Of a stretch of 64,000 nucleotides of DNA, positions 1-8,642 are shown piece after piece. The stretch comes from Octadecabacter antarcticus 307. GTDB lineage: Bacteria > Pseudomonadota > Alphaproteobacteria > Rhodobacterales > Rhodobacteraceae. The notes below the pieces were generated by a model. The model was not told the origin of the DNA and did not search any database. It saw only the letters and a list, made by a program, of their open reading frames with translations. Both the position numbers and the translations under genes were made by a program. Where the stretch lies: positions 89,501 to 153,500 of the forward strand of contig NC_020911.1 in the NCBI RefSeq assembly GCF_000155675.2. The letters run 5' to 3'. Each line of letters starts with the position of its first letter. Within the stretch, counting starts at the first letter, position 1.

Positions 1-339
1 GTCTAGCGTGTTACGGAACGGCCTATCGGGGCTTTGTTGCACAAATCGCGCTGATGTCGTGCTTCCCCTGCACCCCGGACGGACTCATCCTACGGCAATG
101 GTGTTTGGGATGCCAACCGCGGTGATGCCATTGATTATGACGGCGCAGATCTTAACCTCTGCGACCTGGCGATCGAAATCACTGGCAGCCAAGCGCTGCC
201 CCATCAGTTTCAGGCAATGCACCTTAGTCTCGGCGCGGCTTTGGCGGCGGTATCGAGTTGAGCGCCGCCAAAGCGAACGACCAAGATATTTGGATGAACA
301 AATGGCTTCGTTTCTCGCCATGGCACCGGGGGTGTCCAC

Positions 340-375
340 AGGCCGGCAGTGGTTTGCCTGCAAACCATGAGAGGC
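340..375 (+). repeat. Palindromic micro-insertion E1
   Basis: Hairpin element with 5' arm CCGGCAG, stem TGGTTTGC (350-357) and GCAAACCA (360-367), and 3' arm TGAGAGG. It interrupts the decayed IS5 transposase at a place where intact copies run straight through. The stem is almost the one seen in copies E4-E7 and E10. Confidence 0.75.
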
Positions 376-477
376 AGGCATCCAAGGCTTGGGGTTCTTG
401 CGCGGCGGAATGACGGCGAAGGCATCGCGAGCTGCGAACGCATTATGACATTTGCGTGTATCGAATGCTGCATCCGC

Positions 478-512
478 TGCCCAGCATTGCATGTTTACAT
501 GCATGAGAGGGT
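478..512 (+). repeat. Palindromic micro-insertion E2
   Basis: Hairpin element with 5' arm TGCCCAGCAT, stem TGCATG (488-493), loop TTTA, CATGCA (498-503) and 3' arm TGAGAGGG. It sits in the segment of the decayed transposase that corresponds to SVTADGAYD in intact copies. Confidence 0.7.
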
Positions 513-640
513 GCGGTGAGGCTACCGATCTTCTGATCAGGACCAATCTGGTCGAGCAGATCAGGCAATATGGGCGCATCTCCAATACTACTGTTGGTCA
601 CTTCAATCGCCCGGATATCAAGTGTTTCGTCATCGCCCCC

Positions 641-678
641 CCCCTCTCGGCGAATGTTCCATTCGCCTGCCGGGCAAT
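641..678 (-). repeat. Palindromic micro-insertion E3, same site as E4-E7
   Basis: On the minus strand it reads 5' arm TTGCCCGGCAG, stem GGCGAATG, loop, CATTCGCC and 3' arm GAGAGGGG. It occupies the same position in the transposase gene as the insert of the intact IS5 copies, but its stem sequence is quite different (there TGGTTTG/CAAACCA). Both halves of the stem have changed together. Confidence 0.8.
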
Positions 679-935
679 GGAAGGCGCGGCCTCCCAGGTA
701 GCTTCGGGGTTGAACCAGATCGTCAAAGGTCCGCTATCTTTAAGGGCCTTATTGTACGCAGGCCAGTTCTTCGTACAGTAACTTGGGAGGATCGGAGCTC
801 ATACAGCACCAGCTACCACGCTTGATTCGCAACAATAATCCCTGCAACCAGAATATTTGTACAACAAAGCCGTTCTTCATCTTAATTTCACAAAACCTAT
901 CAACAGAGCAAACATCTCCGGCTGTTTGTCGCAGA

Positions 936-1430
936 TTAACTGAGCTTGTGCTTGCGCACTTGTTGGCCAGTCTCAACCCGCATCTTCAGAGCCCCCAGAA
1001 TCTCGTTAAGTCCGGCTTCCAGCTTTTGACGCAGACCTGTTTCAGCAGGGCCGCCCGACATTGACGGGTCTTGTAATTCATAAGCAATATCCAAGTTGCA
1101 TCGGCTTTTTCCGTCACCTAGATCCAGCACGCTATACGTTGAAAGCGTTTGGCTGAGCGGGCCAAAAACACCGGCGATATAGGTGAAGCTTTTTCCCTCA
1201 TCCCATGCCGTTATTTTCTGTTCAATCTTTCCAAATCCTTTGGCGGTATTGACTCGGATTGCGCCCATACCATTCTTAGCATCGGAAAGCTGAACTGTAT
1301 CAGCAATACCTTCAGCCCAAGTGTACATATCATTATATTTGGCGATAACTGCCCATACATCAGCGGCGGACGTATTGATTTCGATTTTCGCGGATAACAA
1401 TTGCTCGGTAGCTTGTTGTGAATTTGACAT
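936..1430 (-). CDS. SRPBCC family protein
   Basis: 164 residues. The pattern of an N-terminal strand (AKIEINTSAADVWAVIAKYNDM), a central GxGAIR segment and a long C-terminal helix (RQKLEAGLNEILGALKMRVE) fits the SRPBCC (START/Bet v 1-like) ligand-binding fold, as found in polyketide cyclases and related small-molecule binders. No signal peptide, so cytoplasmic. It lies 33 bases downstream of a second SRPBCC gene on the same strand and both are divergent from a LysR regulator, so the pair probably forms a small regulated operon. The substrate cannot be told from sequence. Confidence 0.8.
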   Translation of the reverse strand: MSNSQQATEQLLSAKIEINTSAADVWAVIAKYNDMYTWAEGIADTVQLSDAKNGMGAIRVNTAKGFGKIEQKITAWDEGKSFTYIAGVFGPLSQTLSTYSVLDLGDGKSRCNLDIAYELQDPSMSGGPAETGLRQKLEAGLNEILGALKMRVETGQQVRKHKLS

Positions 1431-1463
1431 TATATTTCTTTCTTTCTGACTGCGTGGGTGGGG

Positions 1464-1901
1464 TTAGGTTTTCTCGACGGCCGTCGCTAATTGCGCCAAC
1501 GCGCCTTTCAGGGTTTTACCCAGCCCGATTTTTACCATCGGAACCAATGGAATGGCGTACCAGGCCAGTTTTGCGGTAACGACACTTGTGGCACGGCTGC
1601 GGCTGTTACCAATGTCCTCTATCGTCCAAGCATTATCGACCTTAAGCATGAACGCGGGAAGGCCGCTAAGGATCGCATAGGTCAACGAACGCGTTTTTGG
1701 GTCGAAATGGGTCAGCTTTTCCTTGATCACGAGATCTTTTGGAAAGTTGCAGGTGCGCGTCACACCCACGGCTAGATCACCGTCCAACGACGATGAAATG
1801 ATTGCGTCCAGCCATTTGCTGATACCTTCGAAATCTTCGCCAAATACTTGCCAGGCGGTATCGACAGAGGCGTTGATTTCTATTGATGCTGTCACTTGCA
1901 T
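1464..1901 (-). CDS. SRPBCC family protein
   Basis: 145 residues from the chosen ATG (MQVTASIEINASVDTAWQVFGEDF), which begins right at the first beta strand of the fold. A longer reading from 1964 would add 21 residues that look untranslated and would run into the operator region. Like its neighbour it is a small cytoplasmic ligand-binding protein. The first of a two-gene unit, it is transcribed away from the LysR gene at 2028. Confidence 0.78.
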   Translation of the reverse strand: MQVTASIEINASVDTAWQVFGEDFEGISKWLDAIISSSLDGDLAVGVTRTCNFPKDLVIKEKLTHFDPKTRSLTYAILSGLPAFMLKVDNAWTIEDIGNSRSRATSVVTAKLAWYAIPLVPMVKIGLGKTLKGALAQLATAVEKT

Positions 1902-1981
1902 TGTTCGATCCTTCTTCAAAACTAAGTCTTGCGAACATACGCTCCAAATATAATCCATAAACATAGCATTTTCGTACAGGG

Positions 1982-1999
1982 TGGATTAAATATAATCCA
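1982..1999. promoter_or_regulatory. Candidate LysR operator (inverted repeat)
   Basis: A perfect inverted repeat TGGATTA-AATA-TAATCCA lies in the 126-base gap between the divergent SRPBCC and LysR genes. Part of it (AAATATAATCCAT, 1988-2000) is repeated exactly at 1946-1958. Such a pair in a divergent promoter region is what a LysR-type regulator would bind. Binding itself is inferred. Confidence 0.5.
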
Positions 2000-2027
2000 T
2001 CAAGTGTTTTTCGAAGGAGTTGTAACA

Positions 2028-2933
2028 ATGCGCCTAATGGATTGGGAACAAGTGCCGTATTTCTTGGCAGTCGCCCGCACAGGCAGCTTGCGCAGGGCTG
2101 CGGAGCAGTTGAACGCCAACCACGGTACGATCGACCGGCACATTAAGGCTCTGGAAGCCGCATATGGTGTGCAATTGTTCAGCCGAACCCGCAAAGGCTT
2201 GGCGCTCAACTCGGCGGGACAGTTGTTTTTACCAATCGCAGAGGAAGCAGAAACAGCATTGGTCTCCGCTCGGCGGCGTCTAAGCGGATTGGATCGCGAA
2301 GAAAGCGGCATCGTGCGGGTCTCCATGCCACCAATCCTTGCCTATCATATCATGGCCCCAATTTTTTCTCGCTTTTCAGAAGCTTATCCGAACATAAATC
2401 TAGAGATCAGGTTAACCGACCGATTTGAAGACATTGCCGGATTTGAAACCGACGTTTCAATTCGCGCTGCTTATGAAGTGGCTGATGATGTTGTCGGACG
2501 AAGAATGTTTCCGTTGGCCGCTGGGATATTCGCTAGCCAAAACTATCTGGATCGCAACCTGCCAAGTGCCGGAGCCCGAGGCGAAGGGTTGCATTGGATC
2601 GGTTGGGGCTCCACTAATCCAGTCGCAAATATAATCGAACAATCCCCCTACCCAAAAGCAGAAATTAGGCACTCCGTTGCTGATACTGTGATGCACATGG
2701 ATCTAATGCGTAACGATTGCGGCATGTCGCTGATGCTGGCCTTTTGTAACAGTGTTTATCCAGAATTGGTTCAGGTTCCGGGGACTGAACTGTTTCATGA
2801 TCGCAGCATCTGGTTGTTACTTCACTCGGATCTAAGCCGCACAACACGCGTGCGGCGGTTTGTTGATTTTGTTGCTGACGGGCTGAAAGAGATCAGACCC
2901 CTGCTCCAAGGTGAGCTGATTGGAAAAAGGTAA
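2028..2933 (+). CDS. LysR-type transcriptional regulator
   Basis: 301 residues. The N-terminal winged helix (MDWEQVPYFLAVARTGSLRR, then AAEQLNANHGTIDRHIKALE) is followed by a periplasmic-binding-like effector domain from about residue 95. The start at 2028 is preceded by AAGGAG at a proper distance. It is divergent from two SRPBCC genes and probably controls them and itself through the repeat at 1982-1999. Effector unknown. Confidence 0.88.
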   Translation: MRLMDWEQVPYFLAVARTGSLRRAAEQLNANHGTIDRHIKALEAAYGVQLFSRTRKGLALNSAGQLFLPIAEEAETALVSARRRLSGLDREESGIVRVSMPPILAYHIMAPIFSRFSEAYPNINLEIRLTDRFEDIAGFETDVSIRAAYEVADDVVGRRMFPLAAGIFASQNYLDRNLPSAGARGEGLHWIGWGSTNPVANIIEQSPYPKAEIRHSVADTVMHMDLMRNDCGMSLMLAFCNSVYPELVQVPGTELFHDRSIWLLLHSDLSRTTRVRRFVDFVADGLKEIRPLLQGELIGKR

Positions 2934-3132
2934 ACGTTCGAGCGCGTGTTGTCAGGCGAATGCGAACCAGCCCCAACAAGGCCGCCGACACTCTTCTTTA
3001 ATTGCCATGAGTGATGAATTTGGTCTTTTTATCGCAGCCACCAATGAAAGTGTGGAGTCAAACTGCTAATCTATCAAAAAACAGTAGGTATTCCACTTGA
3101 TAGCTGCATAATCCAGTTAGCCTGCGGTGCCG
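2934..3132. other. Intergenic region, nothing recognised
   Basis: About 200 bases between two convergent genes. No reading frame, RNA or repeat stands out. Confidence 0.5.
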
Positions 3133-3696
3133 TCAGACTGCCGAAAAGTTTCCGATTTCCGACGCTATCAGTACGGCAAAAAACAGAGTAATCACGGCTG
3201 GGCCAACAAACCAGCGCGCATCCTTTTGTTCTTTCCAGGCCCAATGAAAATAGAGGATTACGGCTATCAAAGCCATTGCCACTTCGGTTGCTAACGCTTG
3301 AAATTCAAAATCCCACAAACCGAAACCCAACAGCGGCAGATTACCCAGATTGCCGGGCAACACCGCCATGTCTGGGCGGTGCATCAGCACATCAAGCATC
3401 CAATGCGAAAAACTCAGACTGGCCAAAACTATACCGCCGTGGCTGGATTTCCAAAAGCGGTTCCCGATCCAGTAAGCGACTGCGGCGATAGCCAGCGCGC
3501 CGACCAAAGAATGGCTGTATTGTATATTCAGAGATAGATGACCGTATGGTCCAAACTCAAAGCTCTCCATGCCGATCAATACGAACGGCACAAACACCAC
3601 ATCCATGAACTGTGGTGCCAGCAACAATATCCAAATCGGTATCATTGGCGCAAATTTCTTTGTGGCTACGCCAAGCGCGAAGTGACCTATCATCAT
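3133..3696 (-). CDS. Integral membrane protein, YdjM/DUF457-like
   Basis: About 187 residues from the MMIGHFALG start. Several membrane helices; a conserved HFALG near the N terminus, a D in APQFMDVVF, YSHS in the middle and SHWMLDVLMHRPDM later resemble the His/Asp pattern of membrane-bound predicted metal-dependent hydrolases of the YdjM/DUF457 type. It is divergent from the LysR gene at 3802, which may regulate it. The catalytic activity is unproven for the family. Confidence 0.65.
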   Translation of the reverse strand: MMIGHFALGVATKKFAPMIPIWILLLAPQFMDVVFVPFVLIGMESFEFGPYGHLSLNIQYSHSLVGALAIAAVAYWIGNRFWKSSHGGIVLASLSFSHWMLDVLMHRPDMAVLPGNLGNLPLLGFGLWDFEFQALATEVAMALIAVILYFHWAWKEQKDARWFVGPAVITLFFAVLIASEIGNFSAV

Positions 3697-3801
3697 GTTG
3701 AGTATCCCTTTTCCCGCATACAACTAGGCAGGTTGATCAATAGTGAAGTAAATGCTTAGATAAAATCCAATTTTTTGTGATAAGAGAGATAAGATTTACT
3801 T

Positions 3802-4541
3802 ATGGATATGTTGGGAGCGTTTGAAAGTTTTGTGTCCGCAGTCCAGTCGGGCTCGCTTTCCGGTGCTGCCCGTCAACGTAGCATGTCGCAACCTGCAATT
3901 AGCCAACAAATATCTGCGCTGGAAACTAAGCTCAACACCCGACTGCTTTCGCGAAACCGAAGCGGCGTACGAATGACTCCGTCCGGAGAAATAGTATTTA
4001 GGCACGCCGTCGCCATGTTGGACGAACAAGCGAACCTGAAAACGGCGCTGGAGGACCTATCCGACAAAGTGGAGGGGCAGCTTGTCGTCACAGCAAATTT
4101 GGCTTTTTGCCAACACATCATGGGCGAGGTCATCATTGAATTGTCCAAGCAATTCCCTGACCTGAAAATCGTTCTGCGTGCCGATGATCGCATTTTGGAT
4201 TTGGCGGCTGAAAACATCGACTTCGCCCTGAGATCGGGCTTGGTCGGGGATGGCAAAGGAGTGGTCCAAAAAATCGGCACTCTGTCGATCTTGCATGTAG
4301 CTACTCCTGAATATCTTGATACCGCCGGGCGGCCGCAAACGCCTGACGATTTGATAAATCTTGCCTATATTCAATATAAGGCGACGGACGATCGGATCGC
4401 CACACTGCTTCTGCGCGGCACTGACGCCATTCAAGCGCCAATTAAGATCGGATTGACGGCACAGTTTCCTGGAATGATGTTTCAGGCGATCAACGGTCAT
4501 CTGGGATACGCCAAGATGCCCGAGTTTTTGGTGCTGGACGC
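3802..4541 (+). pseudogene. LysR-type regulator, 3' end cut off by IS5
   Basis: About 246 residues of a LysR protein remain: winged helix (MDMLGAFESFVSAVQSGSLS, then AARQRSMSQPAISQQISALE) and most of the effector domain. The reading frame runs into the left end of the IS5 copy at 4542, which adds about 16 foreign residues before a stop. The missing C terminus is not found on the other side of the IS. It may still bind DNA but is likely uninducible. Confidence 0.82.
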
Positions 4542-4595
4542 GGCTTTGTTGCACAAATCGCCCTTATGGCGTGCTTCCCCTGACCCCTGACGGAT

Positions 4596-5567
4596 TCAGC
4601 CTACAGTAACGGTGTTTGGGATGCCAAGGGCGGTGAAGCCGTTGAGTATCGCGGCACGGATTTGGACTTCCGCAACTTGCCGGTCAAAGTCTCGTGCGGC
4701 CAGGCGCTGCCCGAGTAGTTTCAAACAATGCATCTTTGTCTCAACACGACTCCTGCGGTGGTATCCGCTCAAGCGACGCCATTGAGCGCGGCCGAGATCC
4801 TTTGAGGACTGTACCGCTTCGTTTCGGGCTCTGGCCCCCAGCGTATCCGGCTTCCATAGCTTGGCATTCTTGCGTGGCGGGATGACAGCACGGGCATTGC
4901 GGGCCGCAATCGCATCATGGCATTTGCGGGTGTCATATGCCCCATCTGCTGTGACACTGCCAATCTTCTGATCTGGTGTGATCTGACCGAGAAGGTTGGG
5001 CAACATGGGTGGGTCTCCAATGCTGCTACTCGTCACTTCGACCGCGCGTATCTCCAACGTTTCTTCATCAATCCCTATATGTATCTTGCGCCACACCCGA
5101 CGTTTCGGCCCGCCATGCTTGCGAGCGTTCCACTCACCTTCGCCCTCAACTTTGATGCCGGTACTGTCGATAAGGAGGTTTAGCGGGCCCTTTGAGCCCT
5201 GATACGGGATGGTAACCGATAGCCTTTTCTGACGCCGACATAACGTGCTGAAGTCTGGGACCTCCCAGTCAAGGTCGATCAATTTCAACAGGCTTTCCAC
5301 AAAGCCCGTCGCCTGCCTCAAAGGCATTCCGAACAGCACTTTCAACGTGAGACAGGCTTGGATCGCCGCATCGCTATAGCGTGGCTGGCGGCCCCGTTTG
5401 CCCCCCTCTCATGGTTTGCAAACAAACCACTGCCGGGCAACGGTAGGCGCAGCTTTCCAAGTGACCTCTGGGTTAAACCAAATGGTCAGTGACCCGCGTC
5501 GCTTCAGGGCCTTGTTATACTCAGGCCAGTTCCTCGTGCGGTAAATCGGGGCGATAGGTTTACTCAT
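4596..5567 (-). pseudogene. IS5 transposase with in-frame UGA inside a 39-bp insert
   Basis: Reading from ATG 5567 (MSKPIAPIYRTRNWPEYNK) to the stop at 4596 gives one frame of 324 codons, broken only by a UGA at 5411-5409. That UGA lies in the 39-bp micro-insertion E4 between AAPT and GKRGRQP, which are adjacent in the usual family sequence. Without the insert the protein would be 310 residues, the normal IS903-type length. The DDE residues are intact (DSTG, DGAYD, SRVETK). Either a downstream start gives a 249-residue product lacking the DNA-binding domain, or the stop is read through, or it is bypassed. Confidence 0.8.
5403..5441 (-). repeat. Palindromic micro-insertion E4 (in IS5 copy 1)
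   Basis: 39 bases: GTTGCCCGGCAG arm, stem TGGTTTG, loop TTTG, CAAACCA, then TGAGAGGGG. Immediately followed by GGC. In frame in the transposase, with a UGA formed at the foot of the hairpin. Confidence 0.88.
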
Positions 5568-5634
5568 GACGCCAGCTACCATGCTGGATTTACAACATGA
5601 ATCCCTGATACGAGACTATTTGTGCAACAAAGCC

Positions 5635-6137
5635 GGTGGCTTTCTTCAGTGCACCAACGCATAATATATGAAAATAGTGATATACCTTGAGGTTTTGTTG
5701 CTTTATGTCAAAATTAAGCCTGTTTGGCCCGCAGTGGCGCGATAAGGTCACTTGCCACCTGATTTTCGGATGACTGCGGTTCCTGGGGCGAAATTGGCTG
5801 GTCTGAAAAAATGGATGCCAGACCAGTGTAGCCGCTTTCACTCAGGCTTCATCGCCGAAAAGCCATGTCTAAGCCACGCAGTGAGATACGATTGCACAAG
5901 TCTCCACTGATCGTAATCTATCATTTTGGATTCATTACTAAATTTCCATAAATAAACCTTTGCAATAAAGCAATATTAAGTAAAATAATTAATATTGCGT
6001 CGCTCCAATCAGCCCAAGCTGTAGGTTTTTAAGCAAATAATCTACAGTATGTGAATGAATATTTGCAATAATAATAAATTTAATCTATATATTTAACTAA
6101 ATTATTTAATACTCTTGGAGCATTTCTAGGACTTGAT
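5635..6137. other. AT-rich intergenic region before the LuxR-type gene
   Basis: About 500 bases, strongly AT-rich from 5930 on. No gene is supported; frames in 5635-5841 look like remnants with no recognisable family. The part next to 6138 presumably holds the promoter of the LuxR-type gene. Confidence 0.4.
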
Positions 6138-7199
6138 ATGAAATTTCAAAAATCCATACACATCGAGATAGGAGAATCGGATCACATAGGTCAGTCATTA
6201 AATATATCTCAAACTATAGATGCTAGCGCTGTGGCGAAACCATTAAAGCAAAAAGAAGCTGGGCGTTCCCCTGCATCGATAATCACCGATAGAAACTTTA
6301 GCATTATAAGTGTTTCACAATCGTTGTGGGACCTTTATGGAATTGAGCCATTATCTCTTCCTTCTTCTTTACAAGAGATCGTGCATGCTCAAGAAGCAGC
6401 CGGCTGGCTTACTGTTTCCAATTCATTTAATGACCACAATAATATCGATGCCCTCATTCACAAAATTGAAAGTAATCAATACTTTCATGACTTCCATATC
6501 TCGCTCTTGGGCGAGGTAATTGACATTACACATTATATAGATTTTACAAGCGAAAATATATATTTTAATTATACCCCTACTGGTATAATTATAACGCACA
6601 TCCCAAAAGTATCACGTGAATTTCGTGGACTGATTGCCTTGCGCGATTTAACCAAGTTGGGCATGTTTCCAATGCCTTTTGGACTAGGCCAACCTGCTAG
6701 ATGGACATGTGCGCCTGTAATCTGCGCCCCCAAATCAGGAAAACTAATCATCTTAGATGAAACCAAAAGTTTTACAGATTTAAAAAATATTCAGAACGTC
6801 AAAGACTTATCTTTAAAAATTCATGATATAATTTACTACTTGGATAAAGATGGCCAATACGCTTCCCATGTCGAACAAAAGGGCTGTAAGCCACTGCAGT
6901 TGGCTTTGAAAAGACAATTTTTCTATGCAGGAGGACCTAGTTTTATTGTTGGAAGAGTGATGAGACTAAGTAGCGGTATTTCGGAAGAGAGCATCTTGTA
7001 TAAATATCCGCAGTTTTCATCAAAGGAGGTGGAGGTCATCTGTCTTCTTGCGCTTGGCAACACCATTAAGGAGGCTGCTGCGAAGGCCGGGAAGGCACAA
7101 GTAACAGTTTCTTTACAAGCACGAAGCGCGCTACTTAAATCCCGTGAACGCTCTTTAAATGCATTGTTAGCAAAGATCGCCTATTCTTCCCTGTGGTAA
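6138..7199 (+). CDS. LuxR-type HTH regulator with N-terminal sensor domain
   Basis: 353 residues. The last 65 residues (YPQFSSKEVEVICLLALGNT, IKEAAAKAGKAQVTVSLQARS) form a LuxR/FixJ-type helix-turn-helix. The N-terminal part (ITDRNFSIISVSQSLWDLYG) reads like a PAS-type sensor, but this is weak. No membrane segment. Base composition is much more AT-rich than the core genes, which suggests recent transfer. Flanked by an IS and degraded DNA, so its targets are unknown. Confidence 0.72.
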   Translation: MKFQKSIHIEIGESDHIGQSLNISQTIDASAVAKPLKQKEAGRSPASIITDRNFSIISVSQSLWDLYGIEPLSLPSSLQEIVHAQEAAGWLTVSNSFNDHNNIDALIHKIESNQYFHDFHISLLGEVIDITHYIDFTSENIYFNYTPTGIIITHIPKVSREFRGLIALRDLTKLGMFPMPFGLGQPARWTCAPVICAPKSGKLIILDETKSFTDLKNIQNVKDLSLKIHDIIYYLDKDGQYASHVEQKGCKPLQLALKRQFFYAGGPSFIVGRVMRLSSGISEESILYKYPQFSSKEVEVICLLALGNTIKEAAAKAGKAQVTVSLQARSALLKSRERSLNALLAKIAYSSLW

Positions 7200-7409
7200 A
7201 TTAAAATCAATACAATACGGCCAGTTTCCGTTCGGTAGAAGTGATTGAACGTCGGAACGCGAGCGTCAAAACCAGCCGTGACTTCAGCCCACTAAGTGGT
7301 AAAGCCAAATCAACCCGAAAGTTGTCTCTAATCTGTTTCGCTCCCGAAATAGGGCCTCATATTTTGTGGACTGTATCAAAATACAGGTGTTCTTCGTTCG
7401 TGCTGGTCT
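7200..7409. other. Degraded sequence
   Basis: No supported gene. It joins the LuxR-type gene to a broken polymerase-like fragment. Confidence 0.35.
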
Positions 7410-7712
7410 ATGCGACTGTCCACGTTGGCTCTACCTGCAAGATACAGTATTATGGACGTTCTCAAAGCAGTTGAGCAGAAGCATGCTGCCATCTACCCAC
7501 TGATGACCTCGGGCATTGGTATGCAGTTGTTCCGTAAGGAGTCAGACATCCTAGTTGATGTCCTCCTAACCCTAAAGACCCAAAGGATTACCGCCCTACC
7601 AATCCATGATGCTGTTGTTGTTCGGGATGATCAGTCAGAAAAAGCTAAGGCCGTCATGCTGAAGGTCTTTAAAGAACATACAGGCATCACCCCTGATGTG
7701 ACCTTAGGGTAG
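7410..7712 (+). pseudogene. C-terminal fragment of a plasmid/phage-type protein
   Basis: The readable part (VLKAVEQKHAAIYPLMTSGI, then LFRKESDILVDVLLTLKTQ, then ITALPIHDAVVVRDD) looks like the C terminus of a larger protein. The IHDAVVV segment resembles motif C of family A or T7-like polymerases, but I cannot prove that. Its first 100 bases are repeated, at roughly 85% identity by eye, at 48100-48190 on the other strand, where the frame is fused to a transporter. The 5' part of the gene is missing. Confidence 0.5.
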
Positions 7713-7804
7713 ATCCAATGGGTGTATCTAGTGAAGGTAGATTGTTGTGGATAATCAATAAGAACAACATCAATACAAAAGGACCTAAGGGGGATATCTA
7801 ACCC

Positions 7805-7977
7805 CTCTTCATATAGGGGACCCGTAAGGAGCTGGTATCCTTGTTAATGTTCTGGGAACCCTCAGGTCACCCTAGGGTAAGTCCTTAGAGGGTGGGTTGT
7901 TGTTAGTAGTAGAATAACAAAAGAACAATAACACCTCAAGGGACCCTCTTAGGCTCTTCATATAGGGGACCCGTAAG
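7805..7977. repeat. 24-base direct repeat in a non-coding block
   Basis: CTCTTCATATAGGGGACCCG plus TAAG occurs exactly at 7805-7828 and 7954-7977. Between them are further partial echoes such as ACCCTAGGGT and AACAACA/AACAATAACA runs. The block has no reading frame. It may be part of a plasmid or phage control region that accompanied the fragment upstream. Confidence 0.6.
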
Positions 7978-8375
7978 AAGGACCTAGGGGAGCCACTGAT
8001 TGCTGGGGTACCGAAGGGTATCAAAGCCTAGGGTGAGATTCTGGGCTGGGTACTCGGGTAGTTGGGTACTTGAAGGTCTAGCCCAACACCTCCCAAACAC
8101 CTCAGCGTAGGTTTCCAAGCACAAAACCTCTTCGACGAACACCAAGCGCAAGCAGCACGTCATAAGTGGTCACACCGTTAGGGGTTTGTGCCTGTCTTGC
8201 TGTCTCACTGTCTCAGGCAGTCGGATAAACCAGTAGGGACTGGGGTTTTGTGTGAGACAGTTGGGTCATTGCGGCTCGTCTCATGGGATAAGCTTGTCTC
8301 ACGACGCAAGGCCACCTCCCAAAACTGAGAATTTCCCAGCCTCTATGATGATAAAAATCATCATGGAGAACACCG

Positions 8376-8591
8376 ATGCTGACATCATTAACGTCCCTAG
8401 CAGTTGCTGGGGGTGCCATTCGGCTTGCCTTGAACTGGCAGCTTAGGAAGCGCTGGGCGATATCACTGGCAGTCCCACAAGCCCTAGCTTTGGCTCTCAT
8501 AGGATTGGCCTTGCTGCTGGACTTTCTGAAGCCTGTAAAACGCACAGCAATAATGGGCCACAGAAACGGCTGCGACATAGCGCAGTTGTAG
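8376..8591 (+). CDS. Small hydrophobic protein, cut by IS21 end
   Basis: 71 codons, MLTSLTSLAVAGGAIRLALN then ALALALIGLALLLDF, with two hydrophobic stretches. The last codons run into the left end of the IS21-type element. Either the tail is lost or it is a fortuitous frame. No family recognised. Confidence 0.35.
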   Translation: MLTSLTSLAVAGGAIRLALNWQLRKRWAISLAVPQALALALIGLALLLDFLKPVKRTAIMGHRNGCDIAQL

Positions 8592-8642
8592 CGGAGTAAA
8601 ATTCCGCCAGTTTGTGCCCTTCGTTTATTCGGAGGGCGGGAG

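Larger units (their letters stand above)
85..802 (-). pseudogene. IS5-family transposase remnant
   Basis: The minus strand still reads like the intact transposases, for example the DTRKCH and AVIPPRKN segments of the DDE core and the C-terminal RAETKVHCLKLMGQRL segment that holds the catalytic Glu. Frames change several times and the central catalytic region is missing or scrambled. Two of the three micro-insertions fall in the coding part where intact copies have none; the third is at the same site as in the intact copies. It cannot give a working transposase. Confidence 0.8.
30..871 (-). mobile_element. Decayed IS5-family (IS903-like) element
   Basis: Both ends match the terminal repeat of the four intact copies in this window: GGCTTTGTTGCACAAAT at the left, and its imperfect complement (one mismatch) ending at 871. 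The inside aligns with those copies over most of its length but is diverged and shortened. It carries three palindromic micro-insertions (near 340, 478 and 641), against one in the intact copies. It is an older, immobile relative. No direct target repeat is visible at its flanks. Confidence 0.85.
4542..5634 (-). mobile_element. IS5-family (IS903-like) element, copy 1
   Basis: 1,093 bases bounded by the 17-base inverted repeat GGCTTTGTTGCACAAAT, close to the known IS903 end. It is nearly identical to the copies at 12306, 14340 and 19313. It shares one synonymous base (A in the GCATCGCTA context) with copy 2 against copies 3 and 4. The 9-base flanks (GCTGGACGC and GGTGGCTTT) do not match, so it lacks the target duplication expected of IS903 relatives. 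Confidence 0.92.

Noticed and set aside
3345..3365. TTGCCGGGCAAC resembles one arm of the micro-insertion
   Set aside because: It is part of the membrane protein gene (LPGNLGN) and no stem or second arm follows.
4694..5202. Plus-strand reading frames across the IS5 copies (63-88 codons), repeated in each copy
   Set aside because: They are antisense shadows of the transposase gene.
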